Source: Heliocybe sulcata (taxonomy: Eukaryota > Basidiomycota > Agaricomycetes > Gloeophyllales > Gloeophyllaceae). From it: a DNA stretch of 64,000 nucleotides. Position numbers and translations under genes: made by a program. The notes beneath the pieces were generated by a model, which was not told the DNA's origin, did not search any database, and worked only from the letters and a program-made list of their open reading frames with translations. Shown piece after piece: positions 22,136-32,440 of the stretch. Position 1 is the stretch's first letter, and every line of letters starts with the position of its first letter. The stretch is from the NCBI GenBank assembly GCA_004369045.1, contig ML213525.1:65789-129788 (forward strand), given 5' to 3'.

Positions 22136-22698
22136 ATGCCCACGTCCGCTGAGGTGACCAGAGGGCGGCCGATCGCCAGGCAGTCTGCGGTAGCTGGTAT
22201 CTGGCTCGTCAAGCCGATCAAGGTGTGGCACGAATCTAAAGTACGTCTGCGAACCTTATATGTGGAATACACGTCTCAGCAGTCGTCCATAAAGTTCGGA
22301 ATCCCCTTGAGTCGCTATATCGAAGCGCAGAAAGCGCCGTGCCTGGATGATATCGCGTCATGGATTATGGAGACCCCTTTGTCGTTCGTGAGTGGTTTTG
22401 ACGACGTTTCTGTGGAACAGATTCCTGATCGCATCGGACTATTCAGCTTGATGACTGTGGGTGCAGGGAGTGCAGACACATCCGGCGCGATATCTACATG
22501 CCGCGTCGCAGCCCTGCTTGTACCAAACCACAAGAGACTCTCATGCCGAAGAGAGTACGGGACGCAGGAGTTCAAACACTCGGTGAAGACGACATCGGAG
22601 TAGAGTCTACGTCGATTGCCCAATCAAACATAAACACAACGCCGACCCCGGCTTTCGAGACTGACGATGAGAAGACCATACGTTTGCCTTCCCAGTGA
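22136..22698 (+). CDS. LG/TIPFP family gene a, right copy
   Basis: Unrecognised 154-residue protein. Exons are 22136-22240, 22280-22387 and 22447-22698 (105, 108 and 252 bases), with phase-0 GT-AG introns. Exon 1 is MPTSAEVTRG..IWLVKPIKVWHESK. Exon 2 is SSIKFGIPLSRYIEAQKAP, then DIASWIM. Exon 3 is LDDCGCRECRHIRRDIYMPR, QTLGEDDIG and a terminal KTIRLPSQ, the degenerate form of the TIPFP box. The Cys cluster in exon 3 (C-x-C-x2-C) is unique to this paralogue and could bind metal; that is inference. Confidence 0.7.
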
Positions 22699-23640
22699 TT
22701 TGCGTGGACGGATGTGAGTGTGCTTTCTCGTCAACTCCTTCTTCACCGCGACTGGATCTGATCTGTCCTGTCTTGTCGACCTGAAAGAGACGAGTCTGAC
22801 TAATTGGGGATCGTGCTGGGCTAGACATGGGAGCTTGTTGAGGGCTGAGGCCTGAGGTATCGCCTGCTTTGCTGTGAATGTCGTACGACGTAGCTACGGG
22901 ATCCTGGGTATCCTGGCAATTGGGCTTGCAGTACTCTTTAGAATCACAAAGCAGCATGCTTACTTCTACAAGCTCCTTCATTGTTCCCATGGATACATTG
23001 CACGTCTCTACTCCCTCTCTGCTTGACGTATCCTATCTCAGCAGTACTAGTCCTGCAGCGATCTTATAGACGCTCTTCGCCCGGGGTTGAAGCTCCTAGT
23101 ATCACTCCCTGAGCCAGAGTGAAGCAGAAACGTTGTGACCTGAGGTGTAGATGGGGCGTCTCTGGTAGTGAAGCCGAATCAAGTCGAACACTGAGAAGCG
23201 CGAGTAAGAAGGCCCGATTTGTTCCAAACTCTATTTGAGCTCAAGCCTCTGGAGTCTGCAGACGAGTGACCATTCTACTTTGCACTGGATCTTGCGCCGA
23301 AGATGTCTTTGATGGCCCAACGAGAGTGGTATCGGAAGCATCGAACCAGTCTCGTCATCGTCATGGGCTCTGCGGGACTTTCATATCCTATGGCCAAAGC
23401 TCTCAGTGCGCTACAGCACCAGCGACGCAATTGTATTGCGAACTGATGATGCTCATACCGTTCTTACATACTTATAGCGGCACACTATCCCACTTAACTC
23501 GAACATTCAAAAACGATTGATCTACCTTCATGATCGGTGTCGCTTCACCTATCTGATGAGCAAGCCCAATTTCAGCGAGAGTAAGCTCGGGTTCCATTTC
23601 TTTCTCCATTCCACTGACATGCTCTTGATGTACAGAAGAG
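22699..23640. other. outer end of right arm; possible further gene
   Basis: Sequence matched to 1-890. Short conserved frames occur (MSLMAQREWYRKHRTS at 23300, MSKPNFSESKLGFHF at 23557, the latter followed by a GTAAGT donor). A sixth paralogue may straddle the arm end, but no complete exon set is visible. Confidence 0.3.
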
Positions 23641-25075
23641 GCTCAGATAGATGCCGAGATGTTCCTGTAAGTTCCGGTCTGTCTTGCCTCTGCGACGCCT
23701 GTGGATAGACCAAGGCGCGGAAGGTGAAATCGTGACTCTGTGAAGAATCAGGACCCAGGAGAACGTTTCGCAGGAGTGTTATACATCCTCCTTGTCCACA
23801 GCAACAAGACTTATCTCTAGATGAGACTAGGGAGTTTGATACGGCTAGGCTACTGCCTTCCTCTCATCCGACTCACCGTAACGAAGCTGTACTGGATAAC
23901 ACCCATCCGGGCCCTTACGTGTATCAACAACTCCACAGACCAAGAAGTGAGTATGCGATGGAAATGATCCTTCGTATTGAGCCATATAATCTAGAACCTT
24001 TGGAGTCAATCTAACTTGGCCCGTCATGTCATGACAAATCGTGAAGGTGACGCGATTGCGTATACCCCAGGCATGTGCCGCAGAGGGTTCCGCCCCTCTC
24101 TTCATGTCCTTGCATGGGATGGTCAGAAGCCTAATCAACATATGAAGCCCGGTTGTCATGTGAAGTCTTCCGACATCGCATCCGATGTTTATACTGTCAT
24201 TTGGACGGAAATACCGTTATACTATAAGCCCGGACCACGCCATATCAAGTGAACCGCCGCAAGTAACTGATTATCGGCCTGCCTCTTGAAGTTGGAGATA
24301 TTCCACAACCGCATCCATCTCCACTGATTCAAAGCCAAGATGTTTCATCTCGTTACCAGGACCGGAGACTTTTGCCGTAACTCGACCAAGTTACCCCGGA
24401 GTGCTCACAGGTATGACAGGTATGACGACGTCTTCACCGTATGATCTGGCGGGCAGCATTTGAACACCTTATTTGATTGGACCTACACTACACAAAGCTG
24501 CCTCTCGTATCAGCTACAGCATGGGACAACTTAGCAAAAGTGCGCCCTCTCCCTCATCGTGCCTTTGTAAATCTGGGTCGGTGTCGGTCCTAATACACGC
24601 GTGGCAGAGGAAGCCCGGAAGCTCGAGTCTGAGGAGTGCAATATCCTCGGCTACCGCCCTCCTGCAGGCACCTCGTAACCGTACCTAGTCAAAGGTGTGC
24701 CGACGGCGGGGATTGGAACTCCACAGAGCGTAAGAGACATCGAACGAGTTAAGCTTGCGACGTGCAGGTAAGCCTAGCCGCGTCCCGTCCAGCCTCCAGA
24801 CAGGCGCGGAGCACTGTAGAATATCTAGAAAGGATGGGACGGATAGACGTTGAAAGTGACATGCAGGTGGCCATAGTAAAGTCACTCTGATGGTGTTAGC
24901 TTCAGAAGCGTACTGCACCAAGACAGCCTTACTCCTTTTAAGAGGACATCACACTCTAGAATCAAATGCAATCAGATTAACAAGTGCACTCTGCAGAAAG
25001 ACGAGAGGGTTGGTTTACTTGGCCGTCCGCGTCGTGACAGTGCAGTGACGCGTCGCGTCGGATTCAGGGTACGAA
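23641..25075. other. no supported gene
   Basis: Only short frames without recognisable domains on either strand. Confidence 0.4.
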
Positions 25076-25124
25076 CACGTGATCTTCATTCTCGGCGTGT
25101 ATAGGGGCTATTAATTTTCGTTAC
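25076..25124 (+). promoter_or_regulatory. CACGTG...TATAGGGGCTATT element
   Basis: CACGTGATC, then TATAGGGGCTATTAATTTTC; 770 bases upstream of gene f. Confidence 0.5.
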
Positions 25125-25594
25125 TCTACCACTGCTTCCCATTCAAACTTACCAAGACCACGACGCGAGGTAACTCCAGGCAAGTGTATCCAATCAGCAC
25201 GGCCCGTAGGCCATCGCACTGTCGCTGGCAAAGGTTGGGTGTGCTGTAACTCGCGAAGGCAATACGCCAGGAAAGAGGTCAGGGTGCTTACCCAGTCAGG
25301 GGACGAGCGGTATGTCGTGCTAACTCAAAGAACAGAGCAGAATACATGATTCGTCTGCGAGAAATCAATGTCACGTTCCCTGACGGTGGCAGGGAGTTCC
25401 TGTACACGAGACTGAATCAGGTCCACCTCTGCAACAATATGTAACGCGATGGGTGATCAACGAGGGTCCGCGCAAGTCATCAGCGAGCGCACGAATTGCA
25501 CGGTATTGGATATCGCTCACTATCAAGAGGGCGTTAAGGAGTTGTTCCACGAAGAAACGATTACATCGCCGCCGTAAGGGACGTGGGGCCCAGT

Positions 25595-25740
25595 CGCCAA
25601 TGGAGGTCCGCAAAGGTCATTAGGGACGCTGGGTCTCTATCAATAATATTGGATAATATCGGGCCAACTATCTGCACTACAGCACCTGATCCCGTTGATA
25701 ATGACATATGCACCCATTTGAGTCCATAAGCACCCATATC
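25595..25740 (+). promoter_or_regulatory. promoter module of gene f
   Basis: CCAATGGAGGTCCGCAAAGG (25597-25620) and CACCCATTTGAGTCCATAAG, which runs on into CACCCATATC (25710-25740), are the gene d/e module in diverged form. Confidence 0.5.
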
Positions 25741-25893
25741 TGCAGTTACTGGTATGATCGAGACATGCGGCAGAAAAGAAGAAGCGCCGGTCATGCTCCA
25801 TTAGGCTGGGAAGAACATCGATGAGCTGATGTGAGTCCAACAGGCATCAACAAACCTCTTGACCCCCTACTACCACCTCCCCGTCGTATCGCA

Positions 25894-26528
25894 ATGGACG
25901 GCACTACCATCGTGAAGAACTACATCCGCCAGTGGGATCCGCCGAATGGCCGCCGACTATGTCAAGCGATACGGTGGCCGTTGAACAGCTACCGTGCCCG
26001 GCCTGTGAAAGGCAACTACCACGTACATTGTTCCTTCCTTGGACTAGTCCATGCCGTCTGATGCTCTTCTCCTGCAGCTCTGGATCCCGCTGGGCCGCTT
26101 TGCTCAGTACCAGTACGCGCCGACGATCCACGAGGTCTTGATGGGTGCTGCTCGTGGCCAGCAAGCGTCGGTGAGTGGCATTTTCGAAATGATACCTGTT
26201 ATCGGGATCAGAGTTGCGACGTCCCGTTAGGATGTGAAGAAGAAAGAGAACAAGCGAGCGAAGAAGAAGGCGTTGGGTACTGAGTGTCCATCTGTCAACT
26301 CGACAAATAAACACACAGTGCCTAGGCTTCCGCTCGACCCAAAAGAGATCAATACTATACCATTCCCCACCGGGGAGAGCACCCACATTATCTGTTCCAC
26401 GCCCGTTAGGGAAATCGGGAATTACTTCTGGGTCGACTCGTAAGTCTCTTGTTCATCTTTCCTCTATGCCAGAGATTATCTAATACCATGCTAGCGTGAT
26501 GCAGCGCAGGAATGGTCCAAGGCGGTAA
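25894..26528 (+). CDS. LG/TIPFP family gene f
   Basis: Unrecognised 154-residue protein, closest to gene b. Exons are 25894-26022, 26078-26170, 26231-26439 and 26495-26528 (129, 93, 209 and 34 bases). Exon 1 lacks the first residues of b and starts MDGTTIVKNYIRQWDP. Exon 2 is LWIPLGRFAQYQYAPTIHEV, then LMGAARGQ. Exon 3 is KKKENKRAKKKALGTE (LG box), VPRLPLDPKEINTIPFPTGE and NYFWVD. Exon 4 is cut to SVMQRRNGPRR by an early stop, so the charged tail of b is missing. The frame is open and all splice sites are canonical. Confidence 0.7.
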
Positions 26529-27114
26529 TTAGGATCATGACAACCCAGGCGTCGCGGAGATGTATGAAGGCTGGATAGTGTTTTGTTGTGTACGCTGGTG
26601 AAAAATGTATGCGTTGATTCTGGGGATCTGTTTTTTCTCGTACTGCGAGCCACGACCTGATACCATGGGGGCGCGGACTACCGACCACTCGCCGGCGAGC
26701 CGCATGTTCCCTGCGTGAGGGTCTTTGGCGAGAGTATCGGCAGTCTGGTGCTGACACCGCCTTTGCGACGGCGAGCGAATGCGTGCATCGGCCATCCGGA
26801 CAGTAGACTGCAGGTAAATTGTTCCTGCTGCGCTCCTACAGGCAGTCTTCGACCGCCAATCGGTCAAACTTCATCTGTTATCGAGAACGCCGTGAGTGTC
26901 GAGACCGCGAGCAGCATGGAGAATGCCACCGGCCTCAGGGTCTGGATGTATGCGCCCGTCAGCTACAATTAACCGGCCTCATGTTTTCACCCCCAGCAGG
27001 TCAACAGGCCAACGCAGCATCAAAACGCTCGACGTATTAGAGTTAGGGTCGGGGCGATACCATACCACCGGTGATGCGAGAGCAGCATCGTGTGAAGAGA
27101 TAGGGGGGGATCTC

Positions 27115-27230
27115 GATAACACGAGGCGGCCCATCAGCGAACATCTGGGGCGTCGGCGGCTTGTTCGTCGTCCGCGACGACGTTGAGTGCACTTTTCGCA
27201 ATAAAAAGTTGACAGTCGTGTTCAGTAGGG
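27115..27230 (+). promoter_or_regulatory. promoter block of gene g1
   Basis: GATAACACGAGGC (27115-27127) is followed by a palindrome-like CGTCGTCCGCGACGACG (27166-27182) and a TTTTCGCAATAAAAAG segment. The same blocks precede g2 (37670) and, diverged, g3 (31244). Confidence 0.5.
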
Positions 27231-27533
27231 TTGATTCAGGTAGGAGCAACTTGTACCAGCCAAATCATTAGAGCAAATAAGGATAAAATGGCCAAAGTGA
27301 CTTACGGGGCGCTTTTTCACTTTGCTTCCCCGGCGGGACTTCCCGCATCTTTCGCTTCAACCGAGACGTCTTCTCTTCCGCGACCATCTGGACGTTCGGA
27401 ACGTCGGGCTGCTTCAGGGACTGTAGGGAATAAAAAGACGGTCGTCAGCTCAAATAATTCCCCCACCTTCACCGCGGCCTACCGTCGCCCATACCGATAT
27501 TACAGCTGCCGCCGCCTTTCTATCCTCTCAGAC

Positions 27534-28105
27534 ATGATGTCAAATACTCGTCCCCCTCCGTCAAATGTCCCTTCAAATCATGCTGCGACCGCCCCGGACG
27601 TACCGGCCGGTGATGCAGTCCCCGCCATTGGGTATCCCGACAAAAGAAGGCATGGACTGGAGGTACGTTCATGTTAACCTGTGCATCAACATTACCGGCA
27701 TGGACTGACCGTACGTTCTAGTTGCCTAGGGAGACTGTGTATACCACTCCTGCGAAGACCCGGAAGCGCAGCATTGGCGATATCAGAAAGGAGATTGAAG
27801 CTATGCATCCGGGTTTCGTGAGTACTAGAGCCGTGTTCTTTGTTGTCCACCTACTATATATCCTGACATCTCGTAAGTTTCCGCGGATGCCTGTCTCTCC
27901 ACCGACACCTGAATACGAGTTCGATGAAGACGCGTTCTACTTCGACGGTCACGCCGAAGAGGAAAGAGGGCGCGATCAAGCACCCAAGGCTCTGGGAACA
28001 ACCCCCGAGTCCGGGATCATGGCAAACACGAGAATTGTGCCCAGCGCCGAGAGCGCGAATGGCAAGGCCAAGGCGGGGGGAAAGGGCGAGGCCACTGATG
28101 CTTGA
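27534..28105 (+). CDS. small three-exon gene g1, distant LG family member
   Basis: Unrecognised 150-residue protein. Exons are 27534-27662, 27722-27817 and 27878-28105. Exon 1 is Pro/Ala-rich (APDVPAGDAVPAIGYPDK). Exon 2, a 96-base phase-0 exon like exon 2 of the main family, reads LPRETVYTTPAKTRKR, then IRKEIEAMHPGF. Exon 3 is acidic then Ala/Lys-rich (FDEDAFYFDGHAEEERG, KALGTTPES, IVPSAES). The KALGT..S..VP pattern is the reason to link it to the LG/TIPFP family; the TIPFP box itself is absent. A nearly identical copy (g2) lies at 38089. Confidence 0.65.
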
Positions 28106-31100
28106 AGGCCGAGGGGGATTGAAGGGGCAGTGGGATGGCGACCGCTTGATATATGGAAACCTTTTGTTCGTTTTATGTTCTCCTCCTTAGTGTGTTCTGC
28201 CCATATCGTCTATGCTGCACCGTTATTATGTCTATATGATATGCCATGCCTATGTCTAGACCATTGTCTCATCAGTCCTGACAGCCGTAAGGGTCGTCCC
28301 ACGTCGTCATATTAATTTCCCGCATTGAAGACGCAGGGCAAGCGTGCACTTGCCGAGTCTCATCCTACGCCGAGTGAGTTCCGTGATGCTTTTTGGGGTG
28401 TCGCCGCAAGTATCATCCGCAAGGTACAGTCACGGCCATTTCGATGATGCGCCTAGAGCATGGATCCAAAAGTGATTGTCACTATGCGCCCATGACTGGA
28501 AAGCTTCCCTACTCGCAGGTCTTCACATCACAGCGGTTAGGTGCGGCAGGATTTTTACCCACTGCAGAGTCTAACATACCTATGCACTGGAAGGCGCCAA
28601 CGCGGATGCCATATACGGCGTATGCAGCGAACACCCCGCGGCCCAGACATGGTCTTTAGCTGGCAAACTACGTCAGGGAAAACGGCCGCCACGCGTCTTC
28701 ACCCTGACCAGGATGGGGAAGAATCGTAATGCCGTGCCAGCATGTTGAATGCAAGGTGCAACACTGCAGATCAAAATTTAACTGCATATACTGGTTACAA
28801 TATGATCGACCGCGTACCTTCCTGTCTCAAAGCATCTAATTGATCCTCGTAACGTTCCAGCCGATCCTTCACTGCTGAACCGCCAGGCCCCATTCATTGA
28901 TTCAATAATCGGCCTCATCAAAAAGAGGATGGTGGCGTCTGGCAACGCTATGGCTCGCTCCATGCGCAGTCTATGACGTGACCTATGGATATTAGTCTCA
29001 GAGGCTACATGCGAGAGCTGAGCTTGCAGGAATACGTACCTCTGCCAACAGTACTTACTCTTCAAAGCTATCCATCCAATTTTTTGCGAGTGCGGCTCCG
29101 GGAGTGCAGACCAGTCCGTTTCTTATCCAGTTGGCGGAACAAGACCTCCCGCCCTATATTCCTTGCCATTCGATTTTGCAGTGAGTTACGTCCCTCTACA
29201 GGATTCAAGGTTGATGGTAAAGTCCGCGTACGTGGCATTGTCGCCCCGCTTTCTGTCCACCGCCCTGCACCTCATGCTTCCCGCACCTTTGGACTGGGAC
29301 CAAATGATATTACCAGGAAAGCGCCATTTAGCCAGCCGTACCGAGCATGTATTCCCGAATCAGAGAGAAGCAGAGCCCAGTGAGTCAGAGTTCAACATCG
29401 CATTTGTGTGGAAACCAGGACATATATGCCATATTTAGCAAGGACTGTTCTCAATCAAGCTTTGTCGGGCATGACGGGTGACTCGCAAGACGAGCGAGGT
29501 TGGAGGGAAGCGTCAATACAATCTTGAGCTGTCTGTAAATTTATCATTGACATTTACGTCTGTCGATGAACCTGCCTGCGACGCTATGCGGAGACAAACA
29601 GAAAGTAATTAGGCGGTCACGTGTTCACCTCTCACAATACGATGCGTGTGCCACATATCGCCGACAGCTTCCTCATGCTTGCTTTGGCGCCGACAGGCGT
29701 ATCGTCCGTAACAACATGGCTATTGCCGCCGGGAATGACTTCCAAGTGGTGGGCGATGCAAGGCTTAGGAAGCTGGGCAGTGAACGACAGGCACTCATCA
29801 TGTCAAGGGCGATTGTGGACCATAGTTTCGAGGAACAAGAGGCTCTTGTCGATGCATGTCGAGTATACCGCCAGAATCTACCAGTCGAGCACAGAGACGT
29901 CGCCACTTCTATCGCCGTTCGACAATTGGTACGCCCGGTGTCCTAACCATCACGAGGATACACGAAATGGGACATCGGAAAGGAGGACAGATTGGAGTCA
30001 GGGTGAGAAAGCGACGCCCTATCGGCGGTGGCGGTACAGCAAGAGTCGCTCTCCTGAAGTGCGAAAGGACATCGCATAAACTGGTCCGATATCTCAGAAT
30101 TACTTTCCGCAATCTGAACTTGAATATAGCCTGGAGAGCAATCAACCGCGTCCACTGTAACACGCGTTCCTGTGCGTGTTGCCAACAAGCCTTGACTTTC
30201 GCCCGAATTCGTACGAAAATGATGCATCACACGTCAGGAACCGGTTGGAACATACGAGGACGACGGTAGCACAGATGATATGGTCCTATGCCCTCGCCGT
30301 CACATAACGGACCTACTGGATAACACTTAGATCCCACAGCGTGCCGAGTATGTACGCTCGACACGTACCTGGACGATACACCCGAACGTAACCCATCGAT
30401 TCCCTCTTCCATCCTCATAATATCTCGACGTGCACAAGCTGTCCAGTAGTCTACCACACCGAAGCTAGGCCTGCCACATCATCTTGAGCGCTCCCAAGAA
30501 GGCGAAAAGCGCGTTTGAGGTTGCCAAAGACCAGCCATATAGCTTTCATTAGCACCCAGAGTCCGAAGTACCAAGAAGACGAAGTGCACAAGAGTCGACG
30601 CACCAGGCGCGCAGACAAAGGGACCAAATTCACGGTCACGTGTCCATATCTCATAACCCAACACTGGACGCGATAACATCGTGCCACCGACCATCACCCT
30701 CGAGCTGACAAGATGCTGCACCATCCGCCCGTATCCTCACTTAGAAAGTGCGGCGAAATCCCTCAAATCGGCTTTCGGAAGGCGGGTACGTGTGAGCGTC
30801 AATCAGCTGGGTAGCGCGACAGGGCGATGGGGGCATGGCAGGGACGATTGCGGAGGATGGCTGCGATGTTGTAGCAGGACGATCCGGGCGGATGTCGAGT
30901 ATGCGAGCGAGTGGGTGCGCACGCCCCGATCACCGGCTACGCGGACAAAAGGGGGACATGTCAGGCGATTGTAGAGCGCGGCTTCGATGGTGACGCGGCG
31001 CGATGTCGGCGGATGTCGAGTGGGTGGGCGAATGCAACGAGGAAACCTAGGCGCCGTCAGGTCGGCCAATACCAGCACGCAGAAGCCGTCAGACCATTAC

Positions 31101-31150
31101 TAGGCCTCATGCTTTGATTATTCGGGGTTTAGAGAAGAGCGGTCAATTAG
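28106..31150. other. no supported gene
   Basis: 28320-29200 is shared with 38870-39760 and partly with 32600-33000 (a GCAAGCGTGC..TTGCCGAGTCTC segment and GAGTTCCGTGATGCTTTT), so a third decayed coding unit downstream of g genes is possible. 29500-31150 holds long but unrecognised frames on both strands, including an Arg-rich one at 29856-30269, with no convincing exon chain. Confidence 0.35.
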
Positions 31151-31243
31151 AAAGCAGCACTACTAGCGTCAGGGTTGTGGGACCAGGCCAGGCCAACTTT
31201 GATGCGACCGCAAGGGGCGTGTGAAGAGATAGGCAGAAGTCGC

Positions 31244-31350
31244 GATAACACGAGGCGCGCCATCAGCGAACCTCCGGGAGACCGATAGCTTGCTCGTCGT
31301 CTGCGACGACGTTGAGCATACTTTCCGGGATAAAAACTCGGCAACTGTGT
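31244..31350 (+). promoter_or_regulatory. promoter block of gene g3
   Basis: GATAACACGAGGC (31244-31256), then CGTCGTCTGCGACGACG and a GGGATAAAAAC segment, in the same order as before g1 and g2. Confidence 0.5.
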
Positions 31351-31723
31351 AGAGAAAAGTCCGGTCCAGTCACTGGAACTTGGATCAGCAAGATCAATAG
31401 AGGAATTCTGGAGAAAATGGCATACAAGAACGTCGCACTCTGCACTCTGCTTTTCCATCGATTGCAAACTTCCTACCCTTTAGCGGTCATCCTGAGGCGG
31501 TAGCCGATGCGTCTTCCCTCTGATGCATGCACAACAGGCGTGTTCTACGTTCCGCATTCCAACCCCAATCTATCTGGACGTTCGGGAAATGTCGGACACT
31601 GGCTGTTCCTCCTGCGGGATAAAAGGCTGTCGTCAGCGCGATCTATCCCCCATCATCCACATCGCCCACATCGGACGACAGCCTACACTTACTCACCCTG
31701 CTACTGCGTTGATATTACTCCTT

Positions 31724-32440
31724 ATGAATCATCCGGCTAGAATTTCATCTTTCGAATTGGAGGACAGCCTGGGGGTCGGCCTGGTAGACCCTGCCTTGGC
31801 TGTCAACGGCAATTCGGGCGGCATGGGGGCTGTGGTATGTCATTATAATATCCTCTCCACCAATGTTGCTCACTTTCGGTGTCATACTTCTTCCAGCTAC
31901 CGAACGCACAGGCCCAAAGGCATACTCTAGCAACGCCTGGCCGACCTACCAATTCCGTGAGTATCCAGCTTGTATAGATGTAACAAGGTACTCATACATA
32001 ACTAGGACGTCCGAGATGCTACGGACAGCGGTTGGGAACTGCCGTCGTCCTCGAGCGACACGGTACCGTCCGACGGGGTGCACAACCATAGGCAGGAGTC
32101 TGTCATGCTGGATGGGCCGCTGCATGAGCGCATCCGAAAGTATCGTGAAGAGAAGAGGTCCCAGAACACGACCAACGACCGCGCCGTTCCACACCCGGTT
32201 CCATCCTCGTCTTCGACCCCTGCCTACTCCATCTCCCCCTCATCGTCGGTATCATCTTCTTCCGACGACGATGAGAGCGACATGCTCACATTCACAACTG
32301 GCCGGAAAGGCCGGGACGCCAACCAGGTGCCCGGCGCGCTGGGTACAACAACCCAGTCTACTGTCTCAATAAACCAAGTTACTGTGCCCAAGAGCGAGGG
32401 CTCTGGCGGACGGAAGCCAGCGAGGGGTAGCGACGCTTGA
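31724..32440 (+). CDS. small three-exon gene g3, distant LG family member
   Basis: Unrecognised protein of about 201 residues. Exons are 31724-31834, 31897-31956 and 32006-32440. Both introns are phase 0, as in g1 and g2. Exon 2 is only 60 bases (LPNAQAQRHTLATPGRP). Exon 3 contains HERIRKYREEKRSQN, a Ser-rich acidic stretch (SSSVSSSSDDDESD) and GALGTTTQS followed by VPKSEGSGG, aligned with the KALGT..VPSAES end of g1/g2. The termini of all three end in Thr or Ser, then Asp-Ala. Probably an older duplicate of g1/g2. Confidence 0.55.

Larger units (their letters stand above)
14938..23640. repeat. right arm of the large imperfect inverted repeat
   Basis: Mirror of 1-8850. Gene order from the centre outward is e, d, c, b, a on the plus strand. 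The match is still present at 23590-23630 against the first bases of the window, so the true end of the repeat may lie further right and its partner outside the window. Confidence 0.85.
25050..29200. repeat. direct repeat block D1
   Basis: Matches 35850-39760 in the same orientation, about 10.5-10.8 kb apart. The part 26820-28400 versus 37380-38960 is nearly identical over long stretches. The outer parts are more diverged. It contains genes f and g1. Confidence 0.75.

Noticed and set aside
1-23640. Palindrome as an assembly artefact
   Set aside because: The arms differ at many positions, mainly in introns, intergenic DNA and exon 3, while exon lengths are kept. A misassembled copy would be identical.
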